From assembly GCF_000615765.1 (NCBI RefSeq), contig NZ_BAMI01000001.1:62001-126000 (forward strand): a stretch of DNA of 64,000 nt. The letters are read 5' to 3'. Each line of letters begins with the position of its first letter. The first letter of the stretch is position 1. This document shows positions 1-10,775 of this stretch, piece after piece. The notes under the pieces were generated by a model. It saw only the letters and a list, made by a program, of their open reading frames with translations, ran no database searches and was not told the DNA's origin. This DNA is from Ligilactobacillus equi DSM 15833 = JCM 10991 (lineage in GTDB: Bacteria > Bacillota > Bacilli > Lactobacillales > Lactobacillaceae). The translations under genes were made by a program, and so were the position numbers.

Positions 1-1
1 T

Positions 2-613
2 AACCCCCGAGCACAACAAGTAGCACAAATGCAGGCGACAGGTCGGTTAGTCAGTGAATATGGCTTAGCTGCTAATAAAAAGACCGTCTTAATTTTTGGC
101 GGATCACAAGGAGCGCCTAAAATTAATGAAGCAAGCTTGCAAGCGTTAGAGTACTTTGCCGATAAAGAATATCAAGTACTGTTTGTCACGGGTCAGAAAC
201 GCTATGATCAGATTATGGCTGATAATCGGACTCAAGATTTACCAGCGAATGTCTTCATTGTACCTTATATTGCAGATATGCCAGCTATCTTACCTGAATT
301 ATCCTTGATTGTGGGGCGTGCCGGGGCTACAAGTTTAGCTGAAATTACGGCTTTAGGTTTACCGTCAATTTTAATTCCAAGTCCGTATGTAACGGCGGAT
401 CACCAAACCAAAAATGCGCAAAGCTTAGTTAATAAACAGGCAGCTTTAATGATTCGTGAAGATGACTTGAATGGTGAAACCCTTGCGCAAACAATTGACC
501 GACTCTTACAAGATGAAAAACAAAGAAAGCAAATGGCGCAAAATGCTTACCAAGTTGGTGTAAGGGATGCTAGTGACCGAGTTTTACAAGTCTTAACGTC
601 AATTAAAAAGTAA
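2..613 (+). CDS. murG: MurG, lipid II-forming GlcNAc transferase (3' part, truncated by window start)
   Basis: This is the C-terminal ~203 codons of MurG, which adds GlcNAc from UDP-GlcNAc to lipid I at the inner face of the membrane to make lipid II. The reading frame is open from base 2, so the ATG at 29 is internal and the true start lies before the window. The GT-B C-terminal domain is recognisable from [12 protein letters not shown] near the start and the UDP-GlcNAc-binding stretch [18 protein letters not shown], followed by the DHQTKNA motif. The divIB gene follows 19 bases downstream, which is the usual dcw cluster order. No sign of damage is seen in the part present. Confidence 0.96.
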   Translation, partial: NPRAQQVAQMQATGRLVSEYGLAANKKTVLIFGGSQGAPKINEASLQALEYFADKEYQVLFVTGQKRYDQIMADNRTQDLPANVFIVPYIADMPAILPELSLIVGRAGATSLAEITALGLPSILIPSPYVTADHQTKNAQSLVNKQAALMIREDDLNGETLAQTIDRLLQDEKQRKQMAQNAYQVGVRDASDRVLQVLTSIKK

Positions 614-632
614 AAAGGGGAGAATAACTGAG

Positions 633-1499
633 GTGCGAAAAAAAAATAAGGATGATGACTTGTTGCGTAGCGAAGATGATTTGTCTCCCTGGGAAAAGGC
701 GCGATTATCCCATGCAGAAAAAGAGTCATTGCAGAAAGTTACGAGAAAAAAGCATTACAAAATTTCTTCACCACAGCTAGCGGAGTTCCATTTACCTAAA
801 TTTGGGGCACTAAAGGAGAGACGTCTAAAAGAGGGAAGTAAGCGTTTATTAATTTTGTTTCTTTCTTTAACGCTATTAGCCCTATTATATATTTTACCAA
901 TTTTTCGAGTGGAAAAAGTAACGGTTAAGGGAAATACTATGCAGTCTGATGCAATGGTAATAAAAGAGGCTCAGCTAATTCCGAAAATGTCATTATTTGA
1001 AGTGTTGTTCAGAGAAGGTAAGATTGCTAGCAATCTCAAGCAGGCCTTTCCAACCATTGAGACAGCTAATCTAACTATAGGGTTAGGACAAGTGCAGGTT
1101 GTTTTGAAAGAAAAAAAGACCGTTGGTTATATGGTTAAAGCTAGTAAATTATATCCAATAGTTGAGAAGGGGATAGTTGCTTCTAAGGCTTTACCAGATC
1201 AGCCGGCCTCCTTACCAATGTATTATGGTTTTAAAAAGGAAATTGCATTACAAAAAGTGGTGCTAGAGGTGCAAAAATTCAAGCCCAATATTTTAAATTT
1301 AGTTTCTGAAGTACATGCTAGTCCGACTAAATCTGATCCAGATCGTTTGAAACTTTACATGAGTGATGGTAATCAAGTGGTAGCGACTCGCAAAACCATG
1401 GCTCAAAAAATGAAATATTATGCTAAAATTGCTAGCCAGATGGATCAAGCTGGGGTAATTAATTTTCAAGTTGGGGCATACTCTTATTCTTATCATTAA
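633..1499 (+). CDS. divIB: DivIB/FtsQ cell-division protein
   Basis: A bitopic divisome protein of 288 aa that links early and late division proteins together with FtsL and DivIC. It shows a charged cytoplasmic N-terminus (residues 1-70), one transmembrane segment at about 71-91 (LLILFLSLTLLALLYILPIF), then the POTRA domain (FRVEKVTVKGN) and the beta domain outside. The start is GTG at 633, with a purine-rich site (AAGGGGAG) about 10 nt upstream. It sits between murG and ftsA as in other lactobacilli. Its extracytoplasmic region is divergent in this family, so the assignment rests on topology, POTRA start and position. Confidence 0.93.
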   Translation: MRKKNKDDDLLRSEDDLSPWEKARLSHAEKESLQKVTRKKHYKISSPQLAEFHLPKFGALKERRLKEGSKRLLILFLSLTLLALLYILPIFRVEKVTVKGNTMQSDAMVIKEAQLIPKMSLFEVLFREGKIASNLKQAFPTIETANLTIGLGQVQVVLKEKKTVGYMVKASKLYPIVEKGIVASKALPDQPASLPMYYGFKKEIALQKVVLEVQKFKPNILNLVSEVHASPTKSDPDRLKLYMSDGNQVVATRKTMAQKMKYYAKIASQMDQAGVINFQVGAYSYSYH

Positions 1500-1654
1500 A
1501 ATTGTATAAAATAAGTAAGATTTTAGCTTTGCAAATTGATAAAAATTGGTAAAATAACCAGTAAATGTGGTAAAATCTAAGTATTAGGATTATGCTAATT
1601 ATTGAAAATAAAAATTTATGAAAAAAACTTTTATTCGAGTAGGAGGCCGAGTTA
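1500..1654 (+). promoter_or_regulatory. Intergenic region with likely ftsA-ftsZ promoter(s)
   Basis: 155 AT-rich bases between divIB and ftsA. There are two TAAAAT boxes (1550-1555 and 1571-1576) inside a near-repeated TGGTAAAAT context. For the first, TTTGCA at 1528-1533 gives a 16-nt spacer. The gap breaks an otherwise tightly packed cluster, so an internal promoter for ftsA-ftsZ is a reasonable reading, but the -35 matches are weak. The strong SD AGGAGG precedes the GTG of ftsA. Confidence 0.4.
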
Positions 1655-3022
1655 GTGAGTAATACTAATATGTACGTAGGGTTGGATATCGGGACTACTT
1701 CGATTAAGGTCATTGTTGCTGAAGACGTTAAAGGTCAACTTAATGTGATTAGTTATGGCAATGTTCGCTCTAAGGGGCTGAGTCGAGGGGTAATTGTCGA
1801 TATCGACCAAGTTGTTGGGGCGATGAAAGAAGCAATCAAAGACGCCGAAGAAAAGGCTAATGTTTCTATTGATGAAGTAATTGTTGGGATTCCAGCTAAT
1901 ATGCTTCAAATTGAGCAATGTCGTGGAATGATTACCTTAAGCGATAACAATAATCGGTCACGTGAAATCACGGAAGATGATGTGCGCGCAGTGGTACAAG
2001 CTGCTATGACGCAAAGCCTTCCACCTGAAAGGGCAGTAATTGATGTGGTTCCGGATGAATTTATCATTGATGATTACAGTGTAACTGACCCCCGCGAGAT
2101 GCAGGGGATGCGCCTGGAAATGAAAGGTGTCTTGTACACTGGTTCAGCAACTATTATTCATAACATTCGGAAGTCAGTCGAAAAAGCGGGAGTACGGATT
2201 AATGAAATTGTTGTGGCACCAATAGCTAGTGCCCAAGTTGCTTTATCAGAAGATGAGCGTAATTTCGGGTCCATTTTAATTGACTTAGGAAGTGGGCAGA
2301 CCACCGCAGCAGTGATTCATGATCATAAGTTGAAGTATACTTATGTTGATCAAGAAGGCGGTAATTATATTACCCGTGATATTTCCGTGGTTTTAAATAC
2401 TTCTCCTGCTAATGCGGAAAGATTAAAAACAACTTATGGTTATGCTTTGGCTTCGATGGCAGAAACAGAAGAATCTTTTTCTGTCCAAGTTGTGGGTCAG
2501 CAAGAACCTGAAATGATTACAGAAGAATATCTAGCACAAATTATTGAGGCTCGTTTACGGCAAATTTTTGGTAAAATTTACCAAGCTTTAGATGGAATTA
2601 ATGCCTTATCAATGCCAGGGGGAATTGTGCTGACCGGTGGTGGTGCTGATATTTGGGGAATTAAGGAATTAGCTGAAGAAATTTTTGGTGTCAGGGTGAA
2701 AATTTACCGTCCTGAAGAAATGGGCTTACGTACACCAACTTTCACACAGGTTATTGGTTTGATTGAATATGGTGTTCGCCAAAGTGAAATTAACCATCTG
2801 GTAAGAAGTGTGGTGCATAACACTTCCTACAGACCAAACATCAAATCAGAGCCGGTGGATGATAGTAATCAGGAGTTAGTTCATTACCAAGAAGAACCAG
2901 AAGTTGACTATATAGCTTCACCTGCTGACGAAGAATTTCAAGCAATAGATGATGACAATCTAGCCAAGAAGGGTATCCGTGATTGGAAGTTCTTCAAATG
3001 GTTCTCAGAATTATTTAAATAA
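1655..3022 (+). CDS. ftsA: FtsA, actin-like membrane anchor of the Z ring
   Basis: FtsA (455 aa) tethers FtsZ filaments to the membrane and recruits later division proteins. The actin-fold phosphate-1 motif [11 protein letters not shown] is at the N-terminus, the second phosphate motif [10 protein letters not shown] lies near residue 210, and the adenosine motif [11 protein letters not shown] is near 327. The last 13 residues ([13 protein letters not shown]) form the amphipathic membrane-targeting helix typical of FtsA. The start is GTG at 1655, preceded by AGGAGG. ftsZ follows 17 nt later with its own strong SD, so the two are probably co-transcribed. Confidence 0.98.
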   Translation: MSNTNMYVGLDIGTTSIKVIVAEDVKGQLNVISYGNVRSKGLSRGVIVDIDQVVGAMKEAIKDAEEKANVSIDEVIVGIPANMLQIEQCRGMITLSDNNNRSREITEDDVRAVVQAAMTQSLPPERAVIDVVPDEFIIDDYSVTDPREMQGMRLEMKGVLYTGSATIIHNIRKSVEKAGVRINEIVVAPIASAQVALSEDERNFGSILIDLGSGQTTAAVIHDHKLKYTYVDQEGGNYITRDISVVLNTSPANAERLKTTYGYALASMAETEESFSVQVVGQQEPEMITEEYLAQIIEARLRQIFGKIYQALDGINALSMPGGIVLTGGGADIWGIKELAEEIFGVRVKIYRPEEMGLRTPTFTQVIGLIEYGVRQSEINHLVRSVVHNTSYRPNIKSEPVDDSNQELVHYQEEPEVDYIASPADEEFQAIDDDNLAKKGIRDWKFFKWFSELFK

Positions 3023-3039
3023 ATCAAGGAGGTAAATTG

Positions 3040-4266
3040 ATGGGTATGGAAGGTTTTGAATACACATTAGATGCAAATGAAGAAAATCAAGCAGTTATTA
3101 AAGTTATTGGGGTCGGCGGTGCTGGCGGTAACGCCGTAAATCGGATGATTGCAGATAACGTACAAGGAGTCGAGTTTATTGCTGCTAACACTGACGTACA
3201 AGCTTTAAAAAATTCTAACGCTGAAGTAAAAATTCAACTTGGACCTAAATTAACTCGCGGTTTAGGAGCGGGTTCAAATCCTGAAGTTGGACAAAAAGCT
3301 GCCCAAGAAAGTGAAGAAGCTTTAGCCGAAGCTTTAGCTGGTGCCGACATGATTTTCGTAACTGCCGGTATGGGTGGTGGTACTGGGACCGGGGCGGCAC
3401 CAGTGATCGCTAAAATTGCTAAAGAACAAGGGGCGTTAACGGTTGGGGTCGTAACGCGTCCATTTATGTTTGAGGGTCCTAAGCGTGCGCGCTTTGCTGC
3501 TGAAGGTGTGGCCCAAATGAAAGAACATGTGGATACCTTAGTGATTATCGCTAACGACCGCTTGTTAGAAATCGTGGATAAGAATACACCAATGTTGGAA
3601 GCCTTCAAAGAAGCCGACAATGTCTTACGTCAAGGGGTACAAGGAATTTCTGACTTGATTACTTCTCCAGGTTACGTTAACTTAGACTTTGCTGACGTAA
3701 AGACTGTGATGGAAAACCAAGGTTCAGCCTTGATGGGGATTGGCCACGGTGAAGGTGAAAATCGGGTAGAAGATGCCACTAAGAAGGCCATTTCTTCACC
3801 ATTATTGGAAGTTTCTATCGATGGTGCGGAACAAGTCCTCTTAAACATCACAGGGGGCTCAGACTTCTCCTTAATTGAAGTTCAAACGGCTTCATCCATT
3901 GTTTCACAAGCTGCAACTAGTGACGTTAACATTATCTTCGGGACTTCCATTAATGAAGACTTGGGCGATGGTGTGATTGTAACGGTGATTGCTACAGGAA
4001 TTGACAAGGAACATAAAAAACCAGTTAAAAAAGAAGTACCGGTAAGACGTCCGCGTCCAAGTCAAGCTCAAGCTAGCCAAGACCCATTGAGTGATTGGGA
4101 TTTAAGTCGTGTTAACAACCAAGCCTCTAACCGTCCTCAAAGAGACGCTGATTTCCAAAACATTGAAAAGCAACAATTCAATGTTTTTGGTACTAGTTCT
4201 TCTCAAGAAGATGAAGCAACGCAAGGTGATGACGTTGATACACCACCATTCTTCAACCACCGCTAA
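3040..4266 (+). CDS. ftsZ: FtsZ, tubulin-like division GTPase
   Basis: FtsZ (408 aa) polymerises with GTP into the Z ring. The tubulin signature [14 protein letters not shown] is present, as are the N-terminal nucleotide loop [15 protein letters not shown] and the T7 catalytic loop [12 protein letters not shown] variable acidic, Gln-rich linker of about 80 residues leads to the conserved C-terminal peptide [11 protein letters not shown], which binds FtsA and SepF. The ATG at 3040 is chosen because it lies 7 nt after a perfect AAGGAGG (3026-3032); the TTG at 3037 would be too close. sepF follows 29 nt downstream. Confidence 0.98.
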   Translation: MGMEGFEYTLDANEENQAVIKVIGVGGAGGNAVNRMIADNVQGVEFIAANTDVQALKNSNAEVKIQLGPKLTRGLGAGSNPEVGQKAAQESEEALAEALAGADMIFVTAGMGGGTGTGAAPVIAKIAKEQGALTVGVVTRPFMFEGPKRARFAAEGVAQMKEHVDTLVIIANDRLLEIVDKNTPMLEAFKEADNVLRQGVQGISDLITSPGYVNLDFADVKTVMENQGSALMGIGHGEGENRVEDATKKAISSPLLEVSIDGAEQVLLNITGGSDFSLIEVQTASSIVSQAATSDVNIIFGTSINEDLGDGVIVTVIATGIDKEHKKPVKKEVPVRRPRPSQAQASQDPLSDWDLSRVNNQASNRPQRDADFQNIEKQQFNVFGTSSSQEDEATQGDDVDTPPFFNHR

Positions 4267-4295
4267 ACTGGTGGTGCTAGAAAGGATGCGATAAG

Positions 4296-4778
4296 ATGGC
4301 TAGTATATGGAATAGAGTTAGTAACTGGATGTCAGGAAGTAACAACTATGATGATGGGTATGACCAATTTGAAGAAGTGGAGGCTGCAGATCCTACACCA
4401 ATTTTTACTAATCAACCCGACCTTAAGGTGAATCATAGTGAAAGTCGCATGATGATTCATAGTAAAGAAAACAATAAAAAAGTAATGCAAAATATTAAAT
4501 TATTTGAACCAAGGGTCTTTGAAGACATAAAAGGCGTTGCTAACTACGTTATTAAAGGTCAAGCTGCAATTGTTAGTGTACGAAAAGTTGATGCGCCAGT
4601 AGCACACCGTCTTCTAGATTTTTTGAATGGCGCGGTATTTGCGATTGATGGGAAGGTAACGCGTCTGAATGATGAAATTTTCCTATGTACACCAAGCAAC
4701 TATATGGTTGAAGGTGATATGAATCGTGAAACGCAAAGACATATTCGTGAGTTGAGAGCAAATGGAGGAATACGTTGA
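4296..4778 (+). CDS. sepF: SepF, FtsZ membrane anchor
   Basis: SepF (160 aa) bundles FtsZ filaments and anchors them to the membrane through an N-terminal amphipathic helix, overlapping FtsA in function. The N-terminal stretch SIWNRVSNWM fits that helix. A charged linker leads to the core fold from about residue 68 (NIKLFEPRVFEDIKGVA), with the GAVFAIDGKVTRLNDEIFLCTP segment conserved in the family (DUF552). It is placed directly behind ftsZ and translationally coupled to the next gene, whose TTG overlaps this stop codon. Confidence 0.95.
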   Translation: MASIWNRVSNWMSGSNNYDDGYDQFEEVEAADPTPIFTNQPDLKVNHSESRMMIHSKENNKKVMQNIKLFEPRVFEDIKGVANYVIKGQAAIVSVRKVDAPVAHRLLDFLNGAVFAIDGKVTRLNDEIFLCTPSNYMVEGDMNRETQRHIRELRANGGIR

Positions 4779-5032
4779 TACTATTATTAGTGGCATATTT
4801 TTTCCGTTTTTATGAACTTGCAATTGTTGCTTATGTGCTTTTATCTTGGTTTCCCGGCGCATATCAAACCACCTTTGGACGAATTTTAACCAAGTTGTGT
4901 GAACCATATTTGAGTATTTTTCGGTTTATTCCACCAATCCTTGGTTTAGATTTTTCACCCTGGGTGGCCTTGATAGCTTTGCAGTTTGTGCAAATGGGAG
5001 CAGTTGGACTTTTGACAGGATTTGGACTGTAG
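4775..5032 (+). CDS. YggT-family integral membrane protein
   Basis: A small hydrophobic protein of 85 aa with two membrane-spanning hairpins, the second around GLDFSPWVALIALQF. It belongs to the YggT/YlmG family that sits between sepF and ylmH in Gram-positive dcw clusters; its exact role in division or membrane organisation is not settled. The start is TTG at 4775, overlapping the sepF stop by 4 nt. The site GGAGG at 4764-4768 supports it, as does the lack of a better ATG. Confidence 0.9.
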   Translation: MILLLVAYFFRFYELAIVAYVLLSWFPGAYQTTFGRILTKLCEPYLSIFRFIPPILGLDFSPWVALIALQFVQMGAVGLLTGFGL

Positions 5033-5049
5033 CATTAAAGGCAAGATAA

Positions 5050-5838
5050 ATGGAAATAGCAGTTAAGCAACATTATCGAAAAGAAGAGGAACCATTGCTT
5101 GAGGAGTTAAGTGAACAACTCAAACGGGCACAGGATGAATACCGCCCTATTTTGACACGTTTCCTTAATCCGCGGGAGCGGTTCATATTGGAGCAACTAA
5201 AAGGGCGTTTTAGCGATGTTAAGGTAGCTTATGCAGGAGGATATCCGGAGGCGGAACGGAAACGAGCTTTGCTATATCCGGAATATTATCAACCAGTAGT
5301 TTCCGACTTTGAATTGGCGTTAATTGAGGTGGATTATCCAACTAAATTTGCACAACTGAGTCACGGTCAAGTTTTAGGTAGCTTAGTTAACATTGGATTA
5401 GAACGTCAGGTTCTGGGGGATATCATCACAGATGGTTTACGTTATCAATTTGTAACTCAAGCAAATTTGGCTAGTTACTTTTGTAATCAGGTCCAAGCTA
5501 TTGGAAAGGTTAAAGTACGTCTTAAGGAAGTTGCTCTAGAAACCTTGGTAACTGCTCTGGACGAGTGGCAGGCTGAAACAATGACCGTGACGACAATTCG
5601 TTTAGACGCAGTAATTTCGCATGCATATCATTTTAGTCGTCAGGTGGCGAAGGAAATGATTAAGCAAAAAAAAGTTCAAGTTAACTGGATGATGGTAGAA
5701 AAACCGGACTATGTTCTAGCGCAGGCCGATATTATTTCAGTTCGTGGCTTTGGTCGGATTCGTCTCGATCAACTAATGGGACCTACCAAAAAAGCTAAGC
5801 AACGCTTAGCAATTTCAATTTTAAAAAAGAAAAAGTAA
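5050..5838 (+). CDS. ylmH: YlmH-type S4-domain RNA-binding protein
   Basis: A 262-aa protein with an N-terminal domain of the YlmH family and a C-terminal S4 RNA-binding domain from about residue 183 (RLDAVISHAYHFSRQVAKEM) to 245. YlmH homologues have been linked to cell division by position and, in Bacillus subtilis, to rescue of stalled ribosomal peptidyl-tRNA. The C-terminus is basic (KKAKQRLAISILKKKK), fitting nucleic acid binding. It lies 17 nt after the yggT gene and 31 nt before divIVA, as in related genomes. Confidence 0.93.
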   Translation: MEIAVKQHYRKEEEPLLEELSEQLKRAQDEYRPILTRFLNPRERFILEQLKGRFSDVKVAYAGGYPEAERKRALLYPEYYQPVVSDFELALIEVDYPTKFAQLSHGQVLGSLVNIGLERQVLGDIITDGLRYQFVTQANLASYFCNQVQAIGKVKVRLKEVALETLVTALDEWQAETMTVTTIRLDAVISHAYHFSRQVAKEMIKQKKVQVNWMMVEKPDYVLAQADIISVRGFGRIRLDQLMGPTKKAKQRLAISILKKKK

Positions 5839-5869
5839 AAAAGTTTAAATACGATGGAGGTGTTAGGGA

Positions 5870-6595
5870 ATGGCACTTACTCCCTTAGATATTCATAATA
5901 AAGAGTTTCATGTTAAATTACGTGGTTACGATCAAGACGAAGTTAATGATTTCTTAGATCAAATCATCAAGGATTATGAATTAACTTTAAAGGAAAATGA
6001 CCGTTTAACAGAAAGTTTAAAGCAAAACCAAGAAAAATTGAAGTACTTCAATGATTTGAAGGATTCCTTGAATCAATCAATTATCGTGGCACAAGAAGCT
6101 GCTGATAAGGTTAAGGCTAACTCTCAAAGAGAAGCGGAAATCATTAACCGTGAAGCTCAAAAGCAAGGGCAAGATATTATTGACGAAGCCAATGAAAAAG
6201 CTCGCCAAATTGTTGATGAAGCTTCAACTAAAGCTAAGAAGTTAGCTGTTGAAACTGATGACTTACGTAAGCAAGCCCGCATCTTCCGTCAAAAGTTACA
6301 AGTCATGATGGAATCACAATTAGAAGTGGTGAAAGGTAGCGAATGGGACGAAATTCTCAAGCAAGGTGATACCAGTAATTACCAAGAAATTCGGGAAGCA
6401 ATTCGTAACGATGAAAGTCTTGACAACTTAGATGAAGACGCGGTAAAATCAATGGCAAGTGATGTTGTGGTTAACAGTGGCGATGATTTTGCCCCTGAAG
6501 CAGCAGACAATGAAACTGTCGTCGTCTTTCCAGAAGGCAGTGATGACCAAGTCGATACCGGCTTTGCCGACGAGGACGTCATCGTTAAAAACTAA
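5870..6595 (+). CDS. divIVA: DivIVA, polar/septal curvature-sensing scaffold
   Basis: DivIVA (241 aa) binds negatively curved membrane at septa and poles and organises division and wall synthesis. The N-terminal lipid-binding domain is clear ([20 protein letters not shown] and [10 protein letters not shown]). A long heptad-rich coiled coil follows (residues ~35-145), and the C-terminal ~90 residues form a strongly acidic tail. A good SD (GGAGGTG) precedes the ATG. It closes the division cluster; the next gene, ileS, has its own leader. Confidence 0.97.
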   Translation: MALTPLDIHNKEFHVKLRGYDQDEVNDFLDQIIKDYELTLKENDRLTESLKQNQEKLKYFNDLKDSLNQSIIVAQEAADKVKANSQREAEIINREAQKQGQDIIDEANEKARQIVDEASTKAKKLAVETDDLRKQARIFRQKLQVMMESQLEVVKGSEWDEILKQGDTSNYQEIREAIRNDESLDNLDEDAVKSMASDVVVNSGDDFAPEAADNETVVVFPEGSDDQVDTGFADEDVIVKN

Positions 6596-6600
6596 AAAAT

Positions 6601-6845
6601 AAACGGTACTATGAACGCGAAATGAAACGCATAATTCAAGCGAGCTGGTGAGGGTGAAAGACTGGCAATTCCCTGTGTGATTTTTATCATCATAGTGAAA
6701 CTGCTGGACTGAACCGAAGTAAGTTCAAACGATTAATTGGCGTTAACAATTGCAAAGGAAGCTTTGTTAGGTAACTGAGAAAGCTTTGAATTTGGGTGGT
6801 ACCACGAAAATCTCGTCCCTGTATGGGGAGGAGATTTTTTTAGTT
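6601..6845 (+). promoter_or_regulatory. T-box riboswitch (isoleucine) with terminator, upstream of ileS
   Basis: The leader contains the canonical T-box TGGGTGGTACCACG at 6793-6806, whose bulge pairs with the acceptor end of uncharged tRNA. It is followed directly by an intrinsic terminator (AAAATCTC at 6807-6814 pairing with GAGATTTT at 6831-6838, then a T-run). Stem I is closed by ACTATGA (6608-6614) pairing with TCATAGT (6690-6696). Just inside its 3' side lies ATC (6686-6688, repeated at 6689-6691), matching an isoleucine specifier. Inferred function: readthrough into ileS when tRNA-Ile is uncharged. Confidence 0.93.
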
Positions 6846-6885
6846 TTAGCTGGAAATCCAAATTTAAAAGAAAGAAGGAAAATTG

Positions 6886-9677
6886 ATGAAAATCAAAGAA
6901 ACCCTTAACTTGGGTAAAACTAAGTTCCCAATGCGTGGTAATCTTCCGGTTAAGGAATTAGAACGCGAAAACCTTTGGGAAGAAAACAAAGTCTACGAAC
7001 AAAGACAAAAATTAAACGAAGGCAAACCAACTTTCGTCTTACATGATGGCCCTCCATACGCCAATGGTAACATTCACATGGGTCACGCCATGAACAAGAT
7101 TTCCAAAGATATCATTGTCCGTTCTAAATCAATGATGGGCTTCCGCTCGCCATACGTTCCTGGTTGGGATACTCACGGTTTACCAATCGAACAACAATTA
7201 CAAAAATCAGGGGTTGACCGCAAGTCAATGTCTGTTAACGAATTCCGTGAATTATGTCGTAAGTATGCTTTAGAACAAGTCGACAAGCAAAGAAAAGACT
7301 TTAAACGTTTAGGGGTAGCCGGTGAATGGGATAACCCATACTTGACCTTGAATCCTGAGTTTGAAGCACAACAAATTCGGACTTTCGGTAAGATGGCGGA
7401 AAAGGGTTTGATCTACAAGGGGCTTAAGCCAGTTTACTGGTCATGGTCATCTGAATCAGCTTTAGCCGAAGCCGAAGTTGAATATCAAGACCTTTCCTCC
7501 CCAACTGCTTTCTACGGGGAACAAGTCGTAGATGGTAAGGGTCTTTTTGACGAAAATACTTACTTTACAGTGTGGACAACGACTCCATGGACCATCCCTG
7601 CTTCTGAAGGGATTACGGTTGATGCTGATTTCGACTATGTTGTAGTTAAACCAGCCGGTATGGACAAGAAGTTTGTCTTTGCTTCCGAATTAGTGGATGC
7701 TTGTGCTGAAAAATTTGGTTGGGAAAACTTTGAAGTAGTGCAAACCGTTAAGGGGCGCGATATGGAATACATGACCGCCCAACACCCATTCAACCCTGAC
7801 GTGAAACTCTTGGTGATGTTAGGTGATTTTGTGACTACTGACTCTGGGACTGGTTTGGTTCATACGGCGCCAGGTTATGGGGAAGATGACTACAATGTTG
7901 GGATGAAGTACGACTTACCAATCTTTGCACCAGTTGATAATAAGGGTTACTTAACTAAGGAAGCTGGAGCAGATTTTGAAGGGGTCTTCTACGAAGATGC
8001 CAACCAAGTGGCTCTAAAGAAGCTTGAAGACGCTGGTCTTTTAATTTTACAAGAAGACTTAGTGCACTCCTACCCATGTGACTGGCGGACTAAGAAACCA
8101 ATTATCTTCCGAGCAACCCCACAATGGTTTGCTTCGGTGGACAAGATTCGCCAAAACATTTTAGATGCCATTGATGAAGTACAATTCTTCCTGGTTGGGG
8201 TCAAAAGCGTCTTCACAACATGATTCGTGACCGGGGCGACTGGGTTATCTCTAGACAACGTGTTTGGGGTGTGCCATTACCAATCTTCTATGCTGAAGAT
8301 GGTGAAGCAATCTTAGATAAAGATGTTATTGCTCACGTGGCTGACTTGGTGGAAAAACATGGTTCTAACATTTGGTTTGAAAAGGATGCTAAGGACCTCT
8401 TGCCTGAAGGTTACACCAATGAACACTCACCAAATGGGATTTTTACGAAGGAAATGGACATTATGGATGTGTGGTTTGACTCTGGTTCATCCCACCAAGG
8501 TGTCTTAGCGCAACGTGATTATCTGACACATCCAGCTGATATGTACTTGGAAGGTTCTGATCAATATCGTGGTTGGTTCAACTCTTCCTTGATTACTTCC
8601 GTGGCTGTAACTAATCACGCGCCATATAAGCAAGTCTTATCACAAGGTTTCACTTTAGATGGTCAAGGTCGAAAGATGTCCAAGTCTTTAGGAAATACCA
8701 TCGTACCGAGTGAAATTATTGACAAGATGGGAGCCGAAATTATTCGTCTCTGGATTTTATCTGTTGATACTTCTGCTGACGTACGAGTTTCAATGGATAG
8801 CTTTACGCAAATTTCTGAAAGCTACCGGAAATTCCGGAACACTATGCGGTTCATGTTAGGTAATACTACCGACTTCAACCCTGAAACTGACCGGGTAGCC
8901 TACGAAGATATGGAAGCCGTTGACAAGTACATGACCATTAAGTTAAATCAATTTACTAAGGAAATCTTGGATGCTTATGCAAACTACGAATTCATGTCCA
9001 TCTACAAGCGTTTGATGAACTTCTTAAACGTTGATTTATCAGCTTTCTACCTGGATGTAGCTAAAGACGTGGTTTACATTGAAGCGGAAAATTCCAAGAA
9101 ACGTCGCTCTATGCAAACGGTTCTTTACGATGTTTTGGTTAACTTAGATAAGTTAATGACCCCTGTTTTACCACACACGACTGAAGAAATTTGGCCATTC
9201 CTGAAGGAAGCCGAAGAATTCGTGCAATTATCAGAAATGCCAGAAGTTAAGCACTACGATGGAGAAGCCCAAATTTTAGCCAATTGGACCAAGTTCTTCG
9301 AATTACGTTCAAACGCTATGAAGGCTTTAGAAGAAGCCCGCGATGCGAAGTTAATCGGGAAGTCTTTCGAAGCTTCTCTTAACCTTTACGTTTCTGACGA
9401 AGTGAAGGCAGAACTTGAAGCCTTAGATACTGATGTGCGTCAAGCCTTAATTGTGTCTAGCTTAAATGTCTTACCATTAGACCAAGCACCAGCTGAAGCG
9501 AGTGACTTTGAAGACGTAAAAATTTTAGTGGAACACGCGGAAGGTGAGGTTTGTCCACGTTGTCGGATGATTAAGACTGACGTTGGTTCAGATGCTGATT
9601 TAGCAACGCTTTGTGCCCACTGTGCTCACATTGTTCGTGAAAACTACCCTGAAGCCGTTGCTGAAGGTTTAGAATAA
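6886..9677 (+). CDS. ileS: Isoleucyl-tRNA synthetase (reading frame broken by a 1-base loss near 8190)
   Basis: IleRS charges tRNA-Ile and edits Val-tRNA-Ile. The class I signatures are both present: HIGH-type [11 protein letters not shown] near residue 60, and KMSKS ([11 protein letters not shown]) in the second part. The editing domain and a C-terminal zinc motif CPRCR...CAHC are also seen. The frame breaks at 8190/8191: the sequence reads TTCTTCCTGG where TTCTTCCCTGG would give the family sequence [12 protein letters not shown]. Restoring one C yields 930 aa, the normal length. The start is ATG 6886, 6-7 nt after AGAAGGA; the TTG at 6883 is less likely. An essential gene, so probably a sequence error. 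Confidence 0.95.
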
Positions 9678-9685
9678 AATTATAG

Positions 9686-9716
9686 AAATCCTACCCTTGA
9701 GGGTGGGATTTTTTTG
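9686..9716 (+). terminator. Intrinsic terminator of ileS
   Basis: AAATCCTACCC pairs with GGGTGGGATTT around a short TTGA loop and is followed by a T-run, directly after the ileS stop. Confidence 0.85.
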
Positions 9717-9793
9717 AGGAGTTAAATTCGCAATTTAAGGCTATTTTTGGTATGATTAAAACATTGAAATAAGTAGAATTGAGGGTGAAAATA

Positions 9794-10774
9794 ATGGAAT
9801 TTGTAAAGGTTCATGGTTCGAATAACGACTTCTTTATCTTAGATGAAGAATTGCCTGGTCAAAAAATCAGCGACCAAAAATTACGGCAATTGGCCCAAAA
9901 AATCTGTGATCGTCAAACGGGTTTACACGGTGGGGCCGATGGAATTTTAGATATTACCGCTGGTCACGTTGGCACTCAAGGTCGCATGCGGGTCATTAAT
10001 GCTGATGGGAGTGAAGCTAGCATGTGTGGTAATGGTTTACGAACCGTTGCCCGTTACCTCGCTCAAAAGAAGGCACAAGATGAATTCAAGATTCAAACTA
10101 TGTATGCGGACCTTGACGTCAAGGCAGCTGGTGAATTTTACCCTGGAGTACCCGCTTATGATGCCGAAATTTCGCCTGTTTCCTTTAAGGCGGAAGACTT
10201 AGGAATGCACCTAGGTCAGGACAAGTTAATTGATCAAGTGGTACCCGAATTTGATCCAGAACTACGCTTTTCAGCAGTGGCCGTACCTAATCCACACTTG
10301 ATTGCCTTTGTGGACCATAAAACAGTCATAGGTAATAAGTTAGGTGAATTGGCTTCTTACCTCAATGATGGTCAAAACCCTTATTTTCCAGATGGAGTCA
10401 ACGTTTCCTTTGTAGAAGTTTTAGCTCCAGGAAAGATTTTTGTCCGGACTTATGAACGGGGAGTTGGTTACACTAATGCCTGTGGAACGGCCATGTCAGC
10501 TTCAAGTTTGATGTATGTGCTCTTATTTGGTGAACAAGTTCAATTAGAAGAAAGAATTACCGTGTTAAATCCTGGGGGAATGGTTAACACCATTGTCCAC
10601 CAAAAGGAGAGTGGGACTTACTACATGTCCTTGATAGGTAATGCAACTGAAGTCGCCCAAGTCGAAGTAGATTTAGCCGCAGCCTTAGCGGGTGACTTTA
10701 GCCAGGCTAAATGGAAAGCCACCGGTGAACAAGCCCAATATGAAGCTTTTGTTAAAGAGGTCACGGAGGGATAA
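9794..10774 (+). CDS. dapF: Diaminopimelate epimerase DapF
   Basis: DapF converts LL- to meso-diaminopimelate for lysine and, in this wall type, possibly peptidoglycan. The two catalytic cysteines are in SMCGNGLRTVARY (general acid/base) and TNACGTAMSAS. The N-terminal MEFVKVHGSNNDFFIL is the usual family start, which places initiation at ATG 9794, 6 nt after GAGGGTG (9781-9787). The length is 326 aa, somewhat long for the family. A TATGAT at 9751-9756 may be its -10. The NUDIX gene begins 1 nt after its stop, so the two form an operon. Another lysine-pathway gene, dapA, is 47 kb away. Confidence 0.95.
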   Translation: MEFVKVHGSNNDFFILDEELPGQKISDQKLRQLAQKICDRQTGLHGGADGILDITAGHVGTQGRMRVINADGSEASMCGNGLRTVARYLAQKKAQDEFKIQTMYADLDVKAAGEFYPGVPAYDAEISPVSFKAEDLGMHLGQDKLIDQVVPEFDPELRFSAVAVPNPHLIAFVDHKTVIGNKLGELASYLNDGQNPYFPDGVNVSFVEVLAPGKIFVRTYERGVGYTNACGTAMSASSLMYVLLFGEQVQLEERITVLNPGGMVNTIVHQKESGTYYMSLIGNATEVAQVEVDLAAALAGDFSQAKWKATGEQAQYEAFVKEVTEG

Positions 10775-10775
10775 G

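Noticed and set aside
3234-3620. A 128-codon open frame on the minus strand inside ftsZ
   Set aside because: It mirrors the codon pattern of ftsZ, lacks an SD and resembles no protein family; similar antisense frames occur in tuf, typA and glcK and are rejected for the same reason.
8180-8230. Programmed ribosomal frameshift in ileS (and the other split genes)
   Set aside because: No slippery heptamer with downstream structure is seen, the required shift varies among genes, and the families are not known for recoding. Base loss explains them better.
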